DNA from: Leidyana gryllorum EB-2025a
Lineage: Eukaryota; Apicomplexa
DNA length: 64,000 nucleotides
Assembly: GCA_048772705.1 (NCBI GenBank)
Contig: JBLWGC010000230.1
Coordinates: forward strand, 1,488,001-1,552,000
Reading direction: 5' to 3'
Position numbers and translations under genes: made by a program. The notes under the pieces were generated by a model that worked only from the letters and a program-made list of their open reading frames with translations, had not been told where the DNA came from and did not search any database. Below, piece by piece: positions 1 through 11,881 of this stretch; within the stretch, counting starts at the first letter, position 1; each line of letters begins with the position of its first letter.

Positions 1-3000
1 CACCAGAGCCACGCTCTGACCCCGTTTGACGTCAAAGGTAATTGATCGGTAAATTTGAACGTCCGGACGCCGAGGGTAATGGAATTTGACATTCTCAAAA
101 CGGATGTCCTCTAATGGTGGCACCTTCAGGCCTTCAGGATTGGAGTCGTTAATCACAGGCCTGTTGTCAATGACAGAGTACACACGAGCAGCCGCATCCC
201 GAGCTTGAGCGTTTCCAGTGGCACTGGTCAAAGCCTTGCCGACGTTCAGAGCCGCCAGAATCAGACAGAACACAGCTTGGAACAACATGCGGATGTCCAG
301 TGTTCTTTCTGTATCGTTCTGTATGAGCCAGATACCGAAATAGAAGTTTCCTGCTATAATGAAAAGGATCAGACATTGACCCAGGCCCCAGCATAGGCCA
401 CTTAGCAATGCTCGTCGTCGACCATCGATGTACTCGTCGTCCACAATCTTTTGATAACGCTCGCTCATGACGTCCTGCATGTTGTAAGCCGTAATGGTCC
501 TGATATTCAGTATACTCTCGTTTAGGATTTGTTGTGTATCATTAAACTCCTCTTCCTCGTCGACAGGAAGACCTGCGTCCCTTTCCTTTGGTTGGAACCC
601 ACCGGTGCGTTGCAAACTGCTCTGTAGGTATGTGACTGGGACAATAACCAGAACTGAGCCGAGAGCAACTAATCCCAATCTCCAATCAGCCATCATGGCC
701 AAGATCAAACCCACGAGAATGCCGGTGATGGACTGCACAAATACTGCCGCATTGTCTCCTCCCCATTTCTGGAGACGAACAGCATCGGAGCTCACTAGTC
801 CCAACAGAGTCCCCGTACTGTGCTCGGGTTCGTCGAAGAACTCGATGTCTTGGCGCAAAACTGCGCTGAAACACCGTTTCCTAACTGCCCGAACAATGAT
901 GCCTCCACAGTACTCCACCATGGCGACTTGTAAAAATAGGCCTATCCAGGCCGATGCGCCCATCCCAAAAATCGGGCCAATCCACGTAGGCCAGACGTCT
1001 TTCATTGTATTGATGTCTGGTTGCATAAAGACCTCCACGATGTAACTCCAGCATATCGCAAACATAGGCCAGATCAACCTATTTAGAAAGGAATATGAAC
1101 ATCAATTACACTTAGCAACGTACCCGTTGATGACAGCTCCGATCAGACCCAAAATCACTCGGATGTAATGCATCTTAAGAGGCTCTATCGTGCGCCGGTA
1201 CTGGCGCCGATTCGCTCGGTTGGGTTTGGGCCGCGGTGCTATGCGCATGTCAATATCAGCATAACTCGCTTTACTGATACTCGAAAACTTTGACCGCAGC
1301 TTAACCACACTCGCTTGTCTGGGACCCAATTCCGAGGAGTACATTGATGCCAATTCTGCGCTCGCCAGCAAATTACGACGCGCTTCGTCCGCCTCTGCGT
1401 CGGCAGTTCCGATCTGCGCACTCGTCAATGCGGCGTACAGACCATCTGGAATCCCTGCCAACTCATCATGCGAGCCTCGCTCGGCCAAGACAGCGCCTTC
1501 TCCGGTCGGATTATCCAATACACAGATACAGTCCGCTTGCCGTATGGTACTCAGTCGGTGAGCTGAAAAAGTTTCACCCCCGCAAGTCAGCAAAGCGTGT
1601 CTTACCGATGATGATTGTGGTGCGCTGTCCTTTGGCCACCAGTTCGTTGAGGGTCTCCTGAACGATCTTTTCGGACTCATTGTCGAGCGCACTCGTTGCC
1701 TCATCGAGGATTAAGATTTTGGGATCCCGCAGAATCGCACGAGCGATAGCGATTCGCTGTTTTTGTCCACCGCTCAACTGACCGCCGCCTTCGCCAACGT
1801 GCGTATCGTATCCCTTGGGGAACTGAGAGATAAAGTTGTGTGCGTTAGCCTCTTTTGCAGCCTGAATGACCTCTTCTCGTGTGGCGTCCTTCCGCCCCAC
1901 AGCGATATTGGCATAGATCGTGTCGGCGAACAACCGGGGCTCCTGGGACACCAACGCTATCTGATCTCGCAGCCATCCGACGTTATAGTCGCGGATGTCG
2001 CGGCCGTCTACCAGCAGTTGACCGCCAGTCACGTCATAAAAACGTTCGATCAATTGGATCACAGTGCTCTTCCCACACCCTGAGCTCCCGACGAGGGCAG
2101 ATGACTTCCCGGCTTCAAGAGTGAGGTTCAAATTCTGGAAAATTGGACGATCAGACCGAGTCGGGTAGGCGAACTTGACGTCTCGGAACTCGATGTGGCC
2201 TTTAATCGAAGCGGGCTTAAGACCGTCTTCTCTGTAAGGATCGATCTCAGTTTCACGTGAGTATAGATCAACCAGATCTGTCATCGCAACGCGCGCCTTC
2301 TTGCGCGCGCTGTAGATGGGACCCGCCTTTCCGAGGAAGAAACCCATTCCAACCACACACCAAAAAGCAGTGATCGCATCGCCGGCGCTCAAACAGCCTC
2401 CCAAGGGTTCCTCCAGACCCCACAGAGTGCAGCCGCGTTCGCGCGACCGGATCAAAGCTGTTGTTGCGTAGATGTACGCTACTCCGATAGAAACAAACAT
2501 CATGAACCAATGAAAGCCGCTGGTCAGTCCAACTTTGAAACCACCGGATCGAGCGGTTTCGAAAGTCACATCTGCTGCTTGGCCGAACCTGGCATTGGCT
2601 GTTGGCTCCATAGAAAAGGCCTTAACGGTCTTAATGGCTCCGAAAGTCTCTTGAGCGATACTCGAAGCGGTTTCGAAACTTTCCTTGGTCTGAATTGTGC
2701 TACGAACCTCAACATAGGTGGAGTAGAGGCCAGCGCATATGACAAACGGCACTGTTGTCATGGCAACCAAGGTAATATCCCACGATAACCAGAATCCGAA
2801 GCCAACGGCTGCAGCGACGAACCCCATGTGGAGAGCAAACTGAGGAAGTCATGACGTGGAAGTGGAGGAGAGGCGCGGTAACACACGTTTGAGCACACTG
2901 CTTAGTAGCGACTTACGTTAGCAGATTTTTGACCTATAGCGGCCCGGACTTGGACACAGTTGAATCCCATTTTAGTTGCAAGCGTGGTGGCATCAAATGC

Positions 3001-3475
3001 ATCAAAATAGCCCATTTCCTGTTCCATGATCTTCTTGAGGAAATCCCATCGCATGCGGCGTTGCTGGCGTTCGGCTGACACCTCCGCCATGGCACAGCCC
3101 ATGAAAGCTACTCCAAAGTCACAAGCCTGCACACTTTAGGATGAGCAACGCAACGTCTTTATCGTCAAGCACCTACCGCCAAAATGAACATGTAAGAGAA
3201 CCACTTGAATTGGTCGGCTGTACCTGCTGCGTCTGTCATTTTTCCAAAGAGGTACAGGAAGAAAGGCTGCAGATGCGAGAGATGAAGAATCAGAGCAAAA
3301 CAAGGGATCTTACATAGACAGCTCCTGCCAGAACATTCCCGAGGATTGCTCCGACAGATAACCACTTATCAGTGCTATCCTTAAAGTGCGAGAGTTTCAC
3401 TTTCGCGACCTTGTGTCCGGTGGTGGTTTGCAGCTCACCCGGATCTTCATGAGTTGTACGAGGGGTTTCCTTCAT
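1..3475 (-). CDS. P-glycoprotein-like ABC transporter (ABCB type), copy 2, 3' end beyond the window
   Basis: A full-size ABCB-type exporter, expected to sit in a membrane and use ATP to move lipids or drugs; the substrate cannot be read from sequence. Exons on the minus strand: 3314-3475, 3177-3266, 2917-3126, 1606-2839, 1124-1562, <1-1078. These give 1,071 residues before the window edge, which falls in the Walker A region of the second nucleotide-binding domain. The start (MKETP) is aligned with the upstream paralogue. The first half has transmembrane segments, then NBD1 with Walker A GSSGCGKST, signature LSGGQKQRIAIARA and Walker B ILILDEATSALD; the second transmembrane domain follows. Intron positions and phases match the copy at 3707-7786. 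NBD1 DNA is almost identical between copies while the transmembrane parts have diverged. The family call is safe; the specificity is unknown. Confidence 0.93.
1415..2472. repeat. Homogenised NBD1 tract, copy in the downstream ABC gene
   Basis: This block matches 5768-6825 (offset 4,353) with about eight mismatches in roughly 1,058 bp, including a perfect run from 1761 to 2389 (629 bp). It covers NBD1, the neighbouring linker and the 43-nt intron at 1563-1605, which is identical in both genes. Sequence on either side diverges abruptly. Confidence 0.93.
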
Positions 3476-3706
3476 TGCGGCTGTTCCACCGGAACACTTT
3501 TTTTCGCCCTTGTCCTCAACACATGCAAACCCTAGATGCGTGCGCGGTATATTACGAGACTATTTGGAAGACCTGAGGCTTTCTTTTGTCGCAGATGTTT
3601 GCAGTGATACGCAGTATGTCACCATCAGTTGTACAACTTGGTCTAAACACTCAAGAAGATCATCCAATAATTGCTGTGTCCCATCGATCCATTATAGGAA
3701 CCATAC

Positions 3707-6700
3707 TCAGCCTCTTCTTTCAGCAATGCTTGTGAGTCCACTGTATATTCCATTGGGGATTCGCATCAGTTCGTCGTGAGTTCCCACTTCCGCGATCTTT
3801 GCCCCGTGTCCGTCGGGATTGACAAAGACCACAATTTTGTCGCAAGTTCTAACAGTCGATAGCCGATGTGCGATCACTATCGAAGTGTATTGTTTAGTTT
3901 CCAAGAGGGCGTTGAGGGCTTCTTGCACAACCTTCTCAGATTCCGTGTCCAAAGCACTTGTCGCTTCATCCAAAATCAAAAGATTCGGCTCTCTAATGAG
4001 TGCTCTGGCCACAGCTATGCGTTGCTTCTGGCCGCCACTCAATTTGGAACCGCCTCGCCCCACTTCAGTGTCATAGCCTTCAGGCAGCTTTGAGATAAAA
4101 TCGTGTGCGTTCGCCAACTTGGCGGCTCTGACAACGTCTTCCATCGTGCAATTGGGCTTGCCGTTCGCTATGTTCTCCTCTATGGTTCCATAGAAGAGCA
4201 CCGGCTCTTGACTGACCAATCCGATCCTCTGACGCAGTGACTGTATATTGTAGAGTTGCAGGTCGTGGCCATTGAAGTAAATGGTACCGTCTGTATTGTT
4301 GTAGAACCTTTCAATCAACTGGACACAGGTGCTCTTGCCGCACCCACTGGCGCCCACCAAAGCCACGCTCTGACCCCGTTTGACGTCAAAGGTAATTGAT
4401 CGGTAAATTTGAACGTCCGGACGCCGAGGGTAATGGAATTTGACATTCTCAAAACGGATGTTTTCTAATGGTGGCACCTTCAGACCTTCAGGGCTGGAGT
4501 CGTTGATGATCGGTTGGCTGTCAACGACAGAGTACACACGAGTTGCAGCGTCTCGAGCTTGAGCGTTGCCCGTTGCGCTTGTGAGAGCTTTTCCGATGGA
4601 TAGAGCCGCGAGTATTAGACAGAAGAGGGCTTGAAACATTCGGCGAATGTCGAGGTCACCTTCGTCATTCTCGATGAGCCATGTTCCAAAGTAGAAGTTC
4701 CCAGCAATAACAAAGAGGATCAGACACTGTCCGAGACCCCAGCAGGCTCCACTGAGCAGTGCACGTCGACGGCCGTCTATGTACTCTTCGTTTACGATCT
4801 TTAGATAACGATCGTTGATAGAGTTCTGCATGTTGTAAGCATTGACAGTGCGGATGTTGAGGATTGTTTCGGTTAGTACTTGTTGAGTATCCTCGCGATC
4901 TTGGGTCTCCGCTGCGGGAGTCGGACTTGCATCTTTTGCTCGGAATCCACCTGTCCGTTGCAAAGAACTTTGGAGGAATGTCACTGGAACCAGTAGAAGT
5001 ACGGATCCGAGTCCCAAGAGACCCAAGCGCCAATCTGCCATCATCGCCAGCACGATTCCGACGAGGATACCCGTGATCGCTTGGACAAATACAGCGAGGT
5101 TTTCGCCTCCCCATTTCTGAAGACGGATAGCGTCTGTACTGACCAATGACAGTAAGCTCCCAGTGCTGTGCTCGGGATTGTCGAAGAACTCGGCGTCTTG
5201 ACGGAGGATAGCCCCGAAACACACTTTGCGGACAGCTCGCACGATTATTCCTCCGCAATAGTGTACCATTGAGATTTGCAGGAAAAGTCCCAGCAAAGCG
5301 GCTGCTCCTAAGCCGAAGAGAGCGCCGATCCATTTAGCCCAGGTCTGTTTCATGACTTCCACTCTGGGCTCAACAAAAACTTGAACCATATAGCTCCAAC
5401 AGACTGCGTACACCGGCCATATCAACCTGAAGAATGAGGTGATTATCCCCGACAACCTGATCGAAGTCCCGTTACTCACCCATTCAGAACAGCACCGACC
5501 AAACACAGGAGCACACGCCAATAGTGTACTCTCAAAGGCTCGATTGTACGACGATATTGACGACGCTGAATGCTGGTAGCAACTGTGGTGAGACGATTCT
5601 GAGGCTCCAGAACGTGACTGATTTTGCTAACACTGGAGAACTTGGATCGCAGCCGTACCAAACTGGCTTGTCTCGGGGACAACTCGAATGCATATGTCGA
5701 GGCCAAGTCGGCACTCGCCTGCAACATTTGATACTCCTCATCTGTCTCGGGTTCCGCAGCCTTTAATTGCGCACTCGTCAATGCGGCGTACAGACCATCT
5801 GGGATCCCTGCCAACTCGTCATGCGAGCCTCGCTCGGCCAAGACAGCGCCTTCTCCGGTCGGATTATCCAACACACAGATACAGTCCGCTTGCCGTATGG
5901 TACTCAGTCGGTGAGCTGAAAAAGTTTCACCCCCGCAAGTCAGCAAAGCGTGTCTTACCGATGATGATTGTGGTGCGCTGTCCTTTGGCCACCAGTTCGT
6001 TGAGGGTCTCCTGAACGATCTTTTCGGACTCATTGTCGAGCGCACTCGTTGCCTCATCGAGAATTAAGATTTTGGGATCCCGCAGAATCGCACGAGCGAT
6101 AGCGATTCGCTGCTTTTGTCCACCGCTCAACTGACCGCCGCCTTCGCCAACGTGCGTATCGTATCCCTTGGGGAACTGAGAGATAAAGTTGTGTGCGTTA
6201 GCCTCTTTTGCAGCCTGAATGACCTCTTCTCGTGTGGCGTCCTTCCGCCCCACAGCGATATTGGCATAGATCGTGTCGGCGAACAACCGGGGCTCCTGGG
6301 ACACCAACGCTATCTGATCTCGCAGCCATCCGACGTTATAGTCGCGGATGTCGCGGCCGTCTACCAGCAGTTGACCGCCAGTCACGTCATAAAAACGTTC
6401 GATCAATTGGATCACAGTGCTCTTCCCACACCCTGAGCTCCCGACGAGGGCAGATGACTTCCCGGCTTCAAGAGTGAGGTTCAAATTCTGGAAAATTGGA
6501 CGATCAGACCGAGTCGGGTAGGCGAACTTGACGTCTCGGAACTCGATGTGGCCTTTAATCGAAGCGGGCTTAAGACCGTCTTCTCTGTAAGGATCGATCT
6601 CAGTTTCACGTGAGTATAGATCAACCAGATCTGTCATCGCAACGCGCGCCTTCTTGCGCGCGCTGTAGATGGGACCCGCCTTTCCGAGGAAGAAACCCAT

Positions 6701-7786
6701 TCCAACCACACACCAAAAAGCAGTGATCGCATCGCCGGCGCTTAAACAGCCTCCCAAGGGTTCCTCCAGACCCCACAAAGTGCAGCCGCGTTTGCGCGAC
6801 CGGATCAAAGCTGTTGTTGCGTAGATATACGCAACGATAATGGAGACAAACAAGAGGAACCAATGAGCACCTGTGGCCAGTCCCACCTTGAAACCGCCAA
6901 CTTTCGCTGTTTCGAAAGTGGTGTCGGTGGCTTTGCCAAAGTTGCTGTTAGCTATGGGTTCCATTGAGAAGGCTTTGATCGTCTTGATCGAGCTAAAGGT
7001 CTCTTGAGCGATACTGGAGGCGTCCTCGAAACTTTTCTTTGTTCTGATAGCACAGTGTACCTCGACATATGTGGCATAGAGTCCCGCGCCAATGACGAAG
7101 GGCACTGTGGTCATTGCAATGAGAGTGATGTCCCACGATAACCAGAAGCCGAATCCCAGAGCGGCAAACACAAAGCCCATGTGGAGCACAAACTGCAGTT
7201 GATTTCGGGCGGAAGGGAAAGATTTGTGGTACGTACATTGCCGGACTTTTGACCGATCGCATCACGAACCTGGACGCAGTTGAGTCCCATTGTGGTGGCG
7301 AGGGTTGTAGCATCGAAAGCGTCAAAGTAGCCAATCTCTTGTTCCATCACTTTGAGGAGAAAGTTCCATCTCATTTGACGAAGCTGTCGCTCGGCAGATA
7401 TCTCGGCACAGGCGCATCCCAAAAATGCGATACCAAAGTCGCACGCCTGGAGAGAAGGCAAAGGAGAGATTCTACTGAGTTTCGAGTGTGTTCGGCGGCT
7501 TACAGCAACGATAAACATATAAGTGAACCACTTGTATTGATCACTGGTTCCAGCGGCATCGGTCATCTTGCCAAAGAGCCATAGAAAGAGCGGCTGTGAT
7601 AGGTGCCTTTCTTTATGTCGAATAAGAGCGGCTCACATAGACTCCTCCTGAGAGCATATTGCCGAATACCGCCCCAGTGAGTAAGCATTTGTCAATTTCA
7701 TCGGCAAAGTGTGATAGTTTAACTCTTCTAACCTTCTGGGGTGTGACTTGATGGTCACCTGTGTCAGTTTCGGGAGCATCCTTCAT
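3707..7786 (-). CDS. P-glycoprotein-like ABC transporter (ABCB type), complete copy 1
   Basis: Complete ABCB exporter of 1,279 aa, the usual length for P-glycoprotein (TMD1-NBD1-TMD2-NBD2). Exons: 7637-7786, 7504-7593, 7237-7446, 5959-7192, 5480-5915, 3707-5426; the summed length is an exact codon multiple. Introns are 43-57 nt. NBD1 (Walker A near residue 413) carries GSSGCGKST, LSGGQKQRIAIARA and ILILDEATSALD. NBD2 (Walker A near residue 1066) carries GASGCGKST, LSGGQKQRIAVARA and LLILDEATSALD, so both ATP sites look intact. After the first membrane segment is the family-typical LFGKMTD stretch. Two upstream in-frame ATGs exist (7882, 7819); 7786 was chosen because the paralogue starts at the same point. 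It lies 231 bp upstream of the second copy, so this is a tandem duplication. The substrate is unknown. Confidence 0.95.
5768..6825. repeat. Homogenised NBD1 tract, copy in the upstream ABC gene
   Basis: Partner of 1415-2472. It contains the intron 5916-5958, identical to 1563-1605, whereas the other introns of the two genes differ in length and sequence. This points to gene conversion or a recent unequal exchange rather than simple conservation of the protein. Confidence 0.93.
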
Positions 7787-7857
7787 GCTCAAGTCAATTT
7801 TTTCATTCGTAGCAAGCATTACACACGGGCATACACTATATCTCTCTCTTGTGGAGA

Positions 7858-9257
7858 CTAAGAAGATTGCTGAAAGCGGCATCGCAACCAGTCATCGTCT
7901 GTGTGGTCTGGTGTCGCCAATACTCTTCGATTCCCACCACCTGTTGTGGGCTGCTCCGACTTGAGTACGAGTCTGCGTGTCGACCGCAGACAAGGAGCCG
8001 TCTCCACAGATCCACGGCGGCCTAGAGACATTGATCCGTCAGCTTTACTACCGCCCCCTTTGGGGCTGGCGTATCGTCTGACCCGATCAATGATGCTGGG
8101 TTCTCCAACTGGTCTCCGGGTGTCAGGGGTGCGACGGGTCAGGGGTCCTCGTCGGGAGGAGTCGCGTGACCCGCTGTCTCCATCGCATTTTTGACGCCGA
8201 GTGGGCAACATCAGTTGGTCAGGGGACAGACGGCGCGCTCGCGAACTAAGAGGCCCTTGTCTCTCACCAAGATTGAGTCGCCGGCACGACCCCCTGGGTA
8301 CCTCGGACTTGGTGAAGATCTCTCCCGCGCGTGAATCGACCCCACCGGCGTTCACATTGAGACTCGTTGTGAGAGCTCTGTTCATCGTGAAACTACCTCG
8401 AGGATGTGCCATACGCCGCGTAGGGGGCAGCGACTCGACCAACGAGTCATCCATGGCAGTGTTGGAGATCCCTGACCTGAATTTCTCCAAAGCTTCTGCC
8501 ACAAGCTGACGCTCAATGTTGTCTCGGCTCATCCTGGTAGCAGAGGAAGACACAGTCATGCTGGCTCGACGGTTGGGAGCCGAGCCACAGTTGGAAACAG
8601 GACTTTTATATTTCCCCGGTGACAAAGAACGACAGGTGATATTAGCCTCAATATGTCGAACTGGTGTCAAAGTAGGCAAACTCGCCCGGGGTGGGGAATT
8701 GCGCTGGGGGCTATGATCGCTCTCACGACGGCGTACCAGTCGAGCACTGTGTGGCATTTCATGTCGCACGGCAGAGCGGATAGGTTCACGACGTCGACAT
8801 TCTTCTTCTGGAGGTGTGGGTGTGGATGTCAATAGTGACACCTCTTCACTTATGCCTGATCCAGCGCTAGAATAACCTGACGGCCTCAGAAGTACGGCTT
8901 CTTTTCCCTCTTCGCTGCTTGCTTCAACGGAACTGCACAAACTCTGCAGCCAAGATGGACGGGGAATTCGACTGAATATACCGGCCTCTTCGCTATTGTG
9001 ATCCTCCACTAACCCCTCCTTTCGACTCTTTGACGTCTTCACACGAGTGTGAGTAGGCACAGCAATGAGATTTTGGCGGCCACTCTCATATCTCTTCTGC
9101 GGAGAACAAAGATCGGTGTCAAGCAAAGCACAATGACTCTCCTCACCAAGTCAGTATTATCCGCCTCCCCGGAACTCAATGACGATTCTGTGCTTGCCAC
9201 AGAGCTTGGATTTGAGCTGGTGGCGGCTGTTCGAGGCTGTCGAATTAACTCGGTCAA
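7858..9257 (-). CDS. Unrecognised Ser/Arg-rich low-complexity protein
   Basis: Two exons, 9147-9257 and 7858-9096, joined in phase 0 across a 50-nt GT-AG intron, give 449 aa. I do not recognise a domain. The protein is rich in Ser, Arg and Pro, with many RRxS- and SP-like sites, which suggests an intrinsically disordered, possibly phosphorylated protein; that is inference only. No signal peptide or membrane segment is evident. It sits on the same strand as its neighbours, 141 bp downstream of MFAP1 and only 71 bp upstream of the ABC transporter start. The first ATG after an upstream stop was used as the start. An alternative model begins in exon 2, but the exon 1 splice junction keeps the frame and has good donor and acceptor sequences. 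Confidence 0.7.
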
Positions 9258-9398
9258 TCATCAGTGAGCCCTCTTACCGCTTCTTTCCCACGCCGATGCG
9301 GTCGGGGAGGTGAGCTAATGCCTGCTAGTTCGTCACTCATCATCATCCAAAAAGGTCATTAATACTTGTTTGGATACCCCCTCTCATATCAAAAAGCC

Positions 9399-10898
9399 CT
9401 ACTTCCTTCTGGAACTTGGTCGATCCAGATCATCAGCTCCTTTGAGCCCTCCTAGTTTTCCACGTTGAAGTTTGAACACCTCCTCTTGTGCCCAAGCAGC
9501 GGTCCGGTCGCTCGTGTCCACATCACGTAGATGTGTGTGTTTACTGCGCCCTTTCTTACCCCAGTCGCCGCGTCGAACTTGCATTATTGCTGGCAGCAAA
9601 CTCTTGTCAACCGCATCTTCCGGAACTGGCGCCGCAAAGTCTTTACGGAATGTCACCTCTTCTTCTCCAGTTGCCGGCTCTTGGAAGAAGGCTCCCTTAT
9701 GATAGTACTTTTGCATAAAGTTCATTCGACCTTTCTGAACCACCTTTGGCGCTGCTTTGTCCAACTTGGCGTCATCGGCCCGCCTCTCCTCCTCTGTCAT
9801 CAGTCGCCGACGCTCCAACCAGGCCTCCTCCTCCTCTCGCTTTACTTCTCGTATATAGTCTCGGCGTAATCTCCCGAGCTCCCGTAACTTCCAGGCCTCA
9901 TACGCAGCCTCTTCGTCGCTTATTTCATCATCAGGCAGCTCATTGTCTGACCAAGTCTCTTGCCCAATCTCTTTTCGAACCCTCTCGGCCTCCTCCGTCG
10001 CCGCAGACTCTTCAATGGTCTTTTTCCATAACTCCTTTGATTCTTTCTGCCTCTCTTCGGCAGCTAATCTCGCCCGCTTAGCTTCTTCCTCAGCCTGACG
10101 AGCCTCCTCCTCGACAGCGGCCAGCAGTGCCAGCCGCTGATCTTTCTTGCGAAACGTCGGCTTCAATAACAAACGATCCGCTTCAACATCGCTGTCCGAC
10201 CCCCCATTACTCGACTCTCCATCGGATTCAGCAGCTTCCTCCTCAGCATTAGAGTCGGCAGCATTCCAACGTGGCGCCGCCATCAAATTTGACTGGACAA
10301 CTGGGCCGTGGGCAGCTAACTTGGCCTAAGACAACCTTCATCATTCGATCAAAGACAATGTTTCCTTACCTCACGCTCGGCTCGTTTTCGCTTCCGCCGA
10401 GCCTCTGCCTCTTCTTCGTCTTCAGAAGACGAAGGCAGAACTTCCGCCGTCGGAGGCTCTTCGACCTCCATTTCATTGTCACTGGGCAACACTTCCGCCA
10501 CAGGCGGCGGCTCCTCTTCATCACTGTCGAGCTGTTGCCTTCTTCGTCGAAGCCCCGCTTCCGCATAGTTCAGGAGTTTACTGGCGGATTGAGCTTGTCG
10601 TTGAGCATTAGATACGTCTTCTGACTCACTACTTGACGAACTCGAGGCATCGTCAGCCTCCTCTCGCTCTGTCCTCCGTCTTTTATTCGGCCCACTCTCA
10701 GCCTCCTCAACACTCACAGCAATATACTCTGGGACCTATGCATAGGAGTTGACCCACTCAGCATGTCAGCAACACACTCACCTGTCCGGCTCGATACCTA
10801 TGCGTCTTGCGCGTTGGATCATATCTTGGACGACTCGGATCCAACAAGTTTGGTCGCTTCTCCAATGGTTCTACCTTTGGAAGGTTAAGGGGCTCCAT
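9399..10898 (-). CDS. MFAP1: MFAP1-like spliceosome-associated protein
   Basis: MFAP1 is a conserved B-complex spliceosome protein that works with Prp38. Exons 10782-10898, 10370-10735 and 9399-10325 give 469 aa. Recognition rests on the C-terminal block: YYHKGAFFQE, then KDFAAPVPEDAVDKSLLP and MQVRRGDWGKKGRSKHTHL, which follow the family pattern closely. The middle is a long charged helix rich in Glu, Arg and Lys, and the N-terminal half is acidic and serine-rich with SSSESED-type tracts, as in animal and plant homologues. The start (MEPLNLPKVE) is the only ATG upstream of the first intron in frame. Introns are 44 and 46 nt. The start codon is only 17 bp from that of SF3B5 on the other strand, so the two must share regulatory DNA. 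Confidence 0.93.
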
Positions 10899-10915
10899 AA
10901 CAAAAATTTGATTCA
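10899..10915. promoter_or_regulatory. 17-bp spacer between the divergent MFAP1 and SF3B5 start codons
   Basis: AT-rich 17-bp interval between two divergent ATGs. Both transcripts must begin here or inside the opposite coding sequence, so promoter elements or 5' leaders probably overlap coding DNA. No TATA or other motif can be assigned with confidence. Confidence 0.6.
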
Positions 10916-11269
10916 ATGAGCGCCTCAGTCTACGATAGGTTCAATATCCACGCTCAACTGGAGCACCTGCAGAGCAAATACGTCGGAACCGGCCATGCTG
11001 ATACCTCGAAGTGGCAATGGGGCACCACCATCCGTCGAGATACCCTCGCAAGCCATGTGGGTCATCATACCCGGATGATGAAATTCGCAATGATTAAGGG
11101 ACAGAGTATTGCCCGCACCAGACAGGAATTTCTTTGGGTAAGCATATCTGGCCATGGAAGTGTCCTTCATTCGCCCTTACAGCAAATGGTACAACCGTGT
11201 GGCCCCCAGCCGCAAAAGGAGTCTTTGTTGAAATTGGCCGAGGAACAGCTTGCGGCAAACGAGAGCTGA
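10916..11269 (+). CDS. SF3B5: SF3b subunit 5 (SF3b10)
   Basis: Small subunit of the SF3b module of the U2 snRNP, which helps bind the intron branch site. Exons 10916-11137 and 11183-11269 (45-nt intron, phase 0) give 102 aa, slightly longer than the usual 85 or so. The N-terminal block DRFNIHAQLEHLQSKYVG and following GTGHADTSKWQW are near-diagnostic. Exon 2 restores the conserved MVQPCGP motif; without removing the intron this motif would follow an unrelated insert, which supports the splice. The C-terminus (LAEEQLAANES) is a short extension. Divergent from MFAP1. Confidence 0.95.
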   Translation: MSASVYDRFNIHAQLEHLQSKYVGTGHADTSKWQWGTTIRRDTLASHVGHHTRMMKFAMIKGQSIARTRQEFLWVSISGHGSVLHSPLQQMVQPCGPQPQKESLLKLAEEQLAANES

Positions 11270-11810
11270 TCCCACTTACGTCTTATATAGTGTAAAAGGG
11301 AGCGACCTAATCGCATCTAAGCAGCTCGAAGAGGTGCTGTAAGCTCAAGAAAAAAGAGCAAGCATCCTCAAACATAAGCATATGGGAGTATCAAGGCTGC
11401 TGTCCGAGCCACCAAGGAGCTTTTCCCGTCAAGATGGCGGGTAGAATGCTTGAACAGAGAGCCGAATCCAAAGAAGTGGTGTGCGTGTCTCCGCCGTGCG
11501 GTGCCAACCTTGTTGATCAGCCTTGCAGCTTTGGATCAGCTCCAAGGGCCCTCCCTGATTACCGTTTGTTTGTGGTACCACTGCTCATTACTCCGACTGC
11601 TCGGAATCCTCGGATCGCTCATTGTCAACCCACATCCAACTTCTGAACCCATAATCACTCAAACACAGGGTGCAAACTGTCCGGTGAGGACCTCAGGCTA
11701 TATGTTCTTCAAAGGCCATTTCCGCTTCTCATGTCGTTGGTTTCTGGTCCAGCCACGCTGATGCGGTCAGACAATTCCCATTCTGCCAGCAAATAACGTG
11801 CCAAAAAGCC
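11270..11810. other. Stretch without a supported gene
   Basis: From about 11377 to 11763 the plus strand stays open for nearly 130 codons, with a hydrophobic segment near 11505-11630. There is no ATG at its beginning, no recognisable domain and no clear splice partner. I call no gene. Confidence 0.5.
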
Positions 11811-11881
11811 TGCATCTGCCGGGAATCGAACCCGGGTCGTCTCGATGGCAACGAGACATTCTACCACTAGACCACAGATGC
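11811..11881 (-). tRNA. tRNA-Gly (anticodon GCC)
   Basis: On the minus strand the 71-nt sequence folds as a standard cloverleaf: 7-bp acceptor stem GCATCTG/CAGATGC with discriminator A, D-arm TGGTCTAGTGGTAGAA, anticodon stem TCTCG/CGAGA enclosing loop TTGCCAT (anticodon GCC), and T-arm CCCGGGTTCGATTCCCGG, which contains a perfect internal B box (GGTTCGATTCC). No intron. It reads glycine codons GGC and GGT. Confidence 0.96.

Noticed and set aside
1763-2083. Identical plus-strand frames in both ABC genes (also at 6116-6436)
   Set aside because: They are antisense to NBD1 and identical only because the underlying DNA is homogenised.
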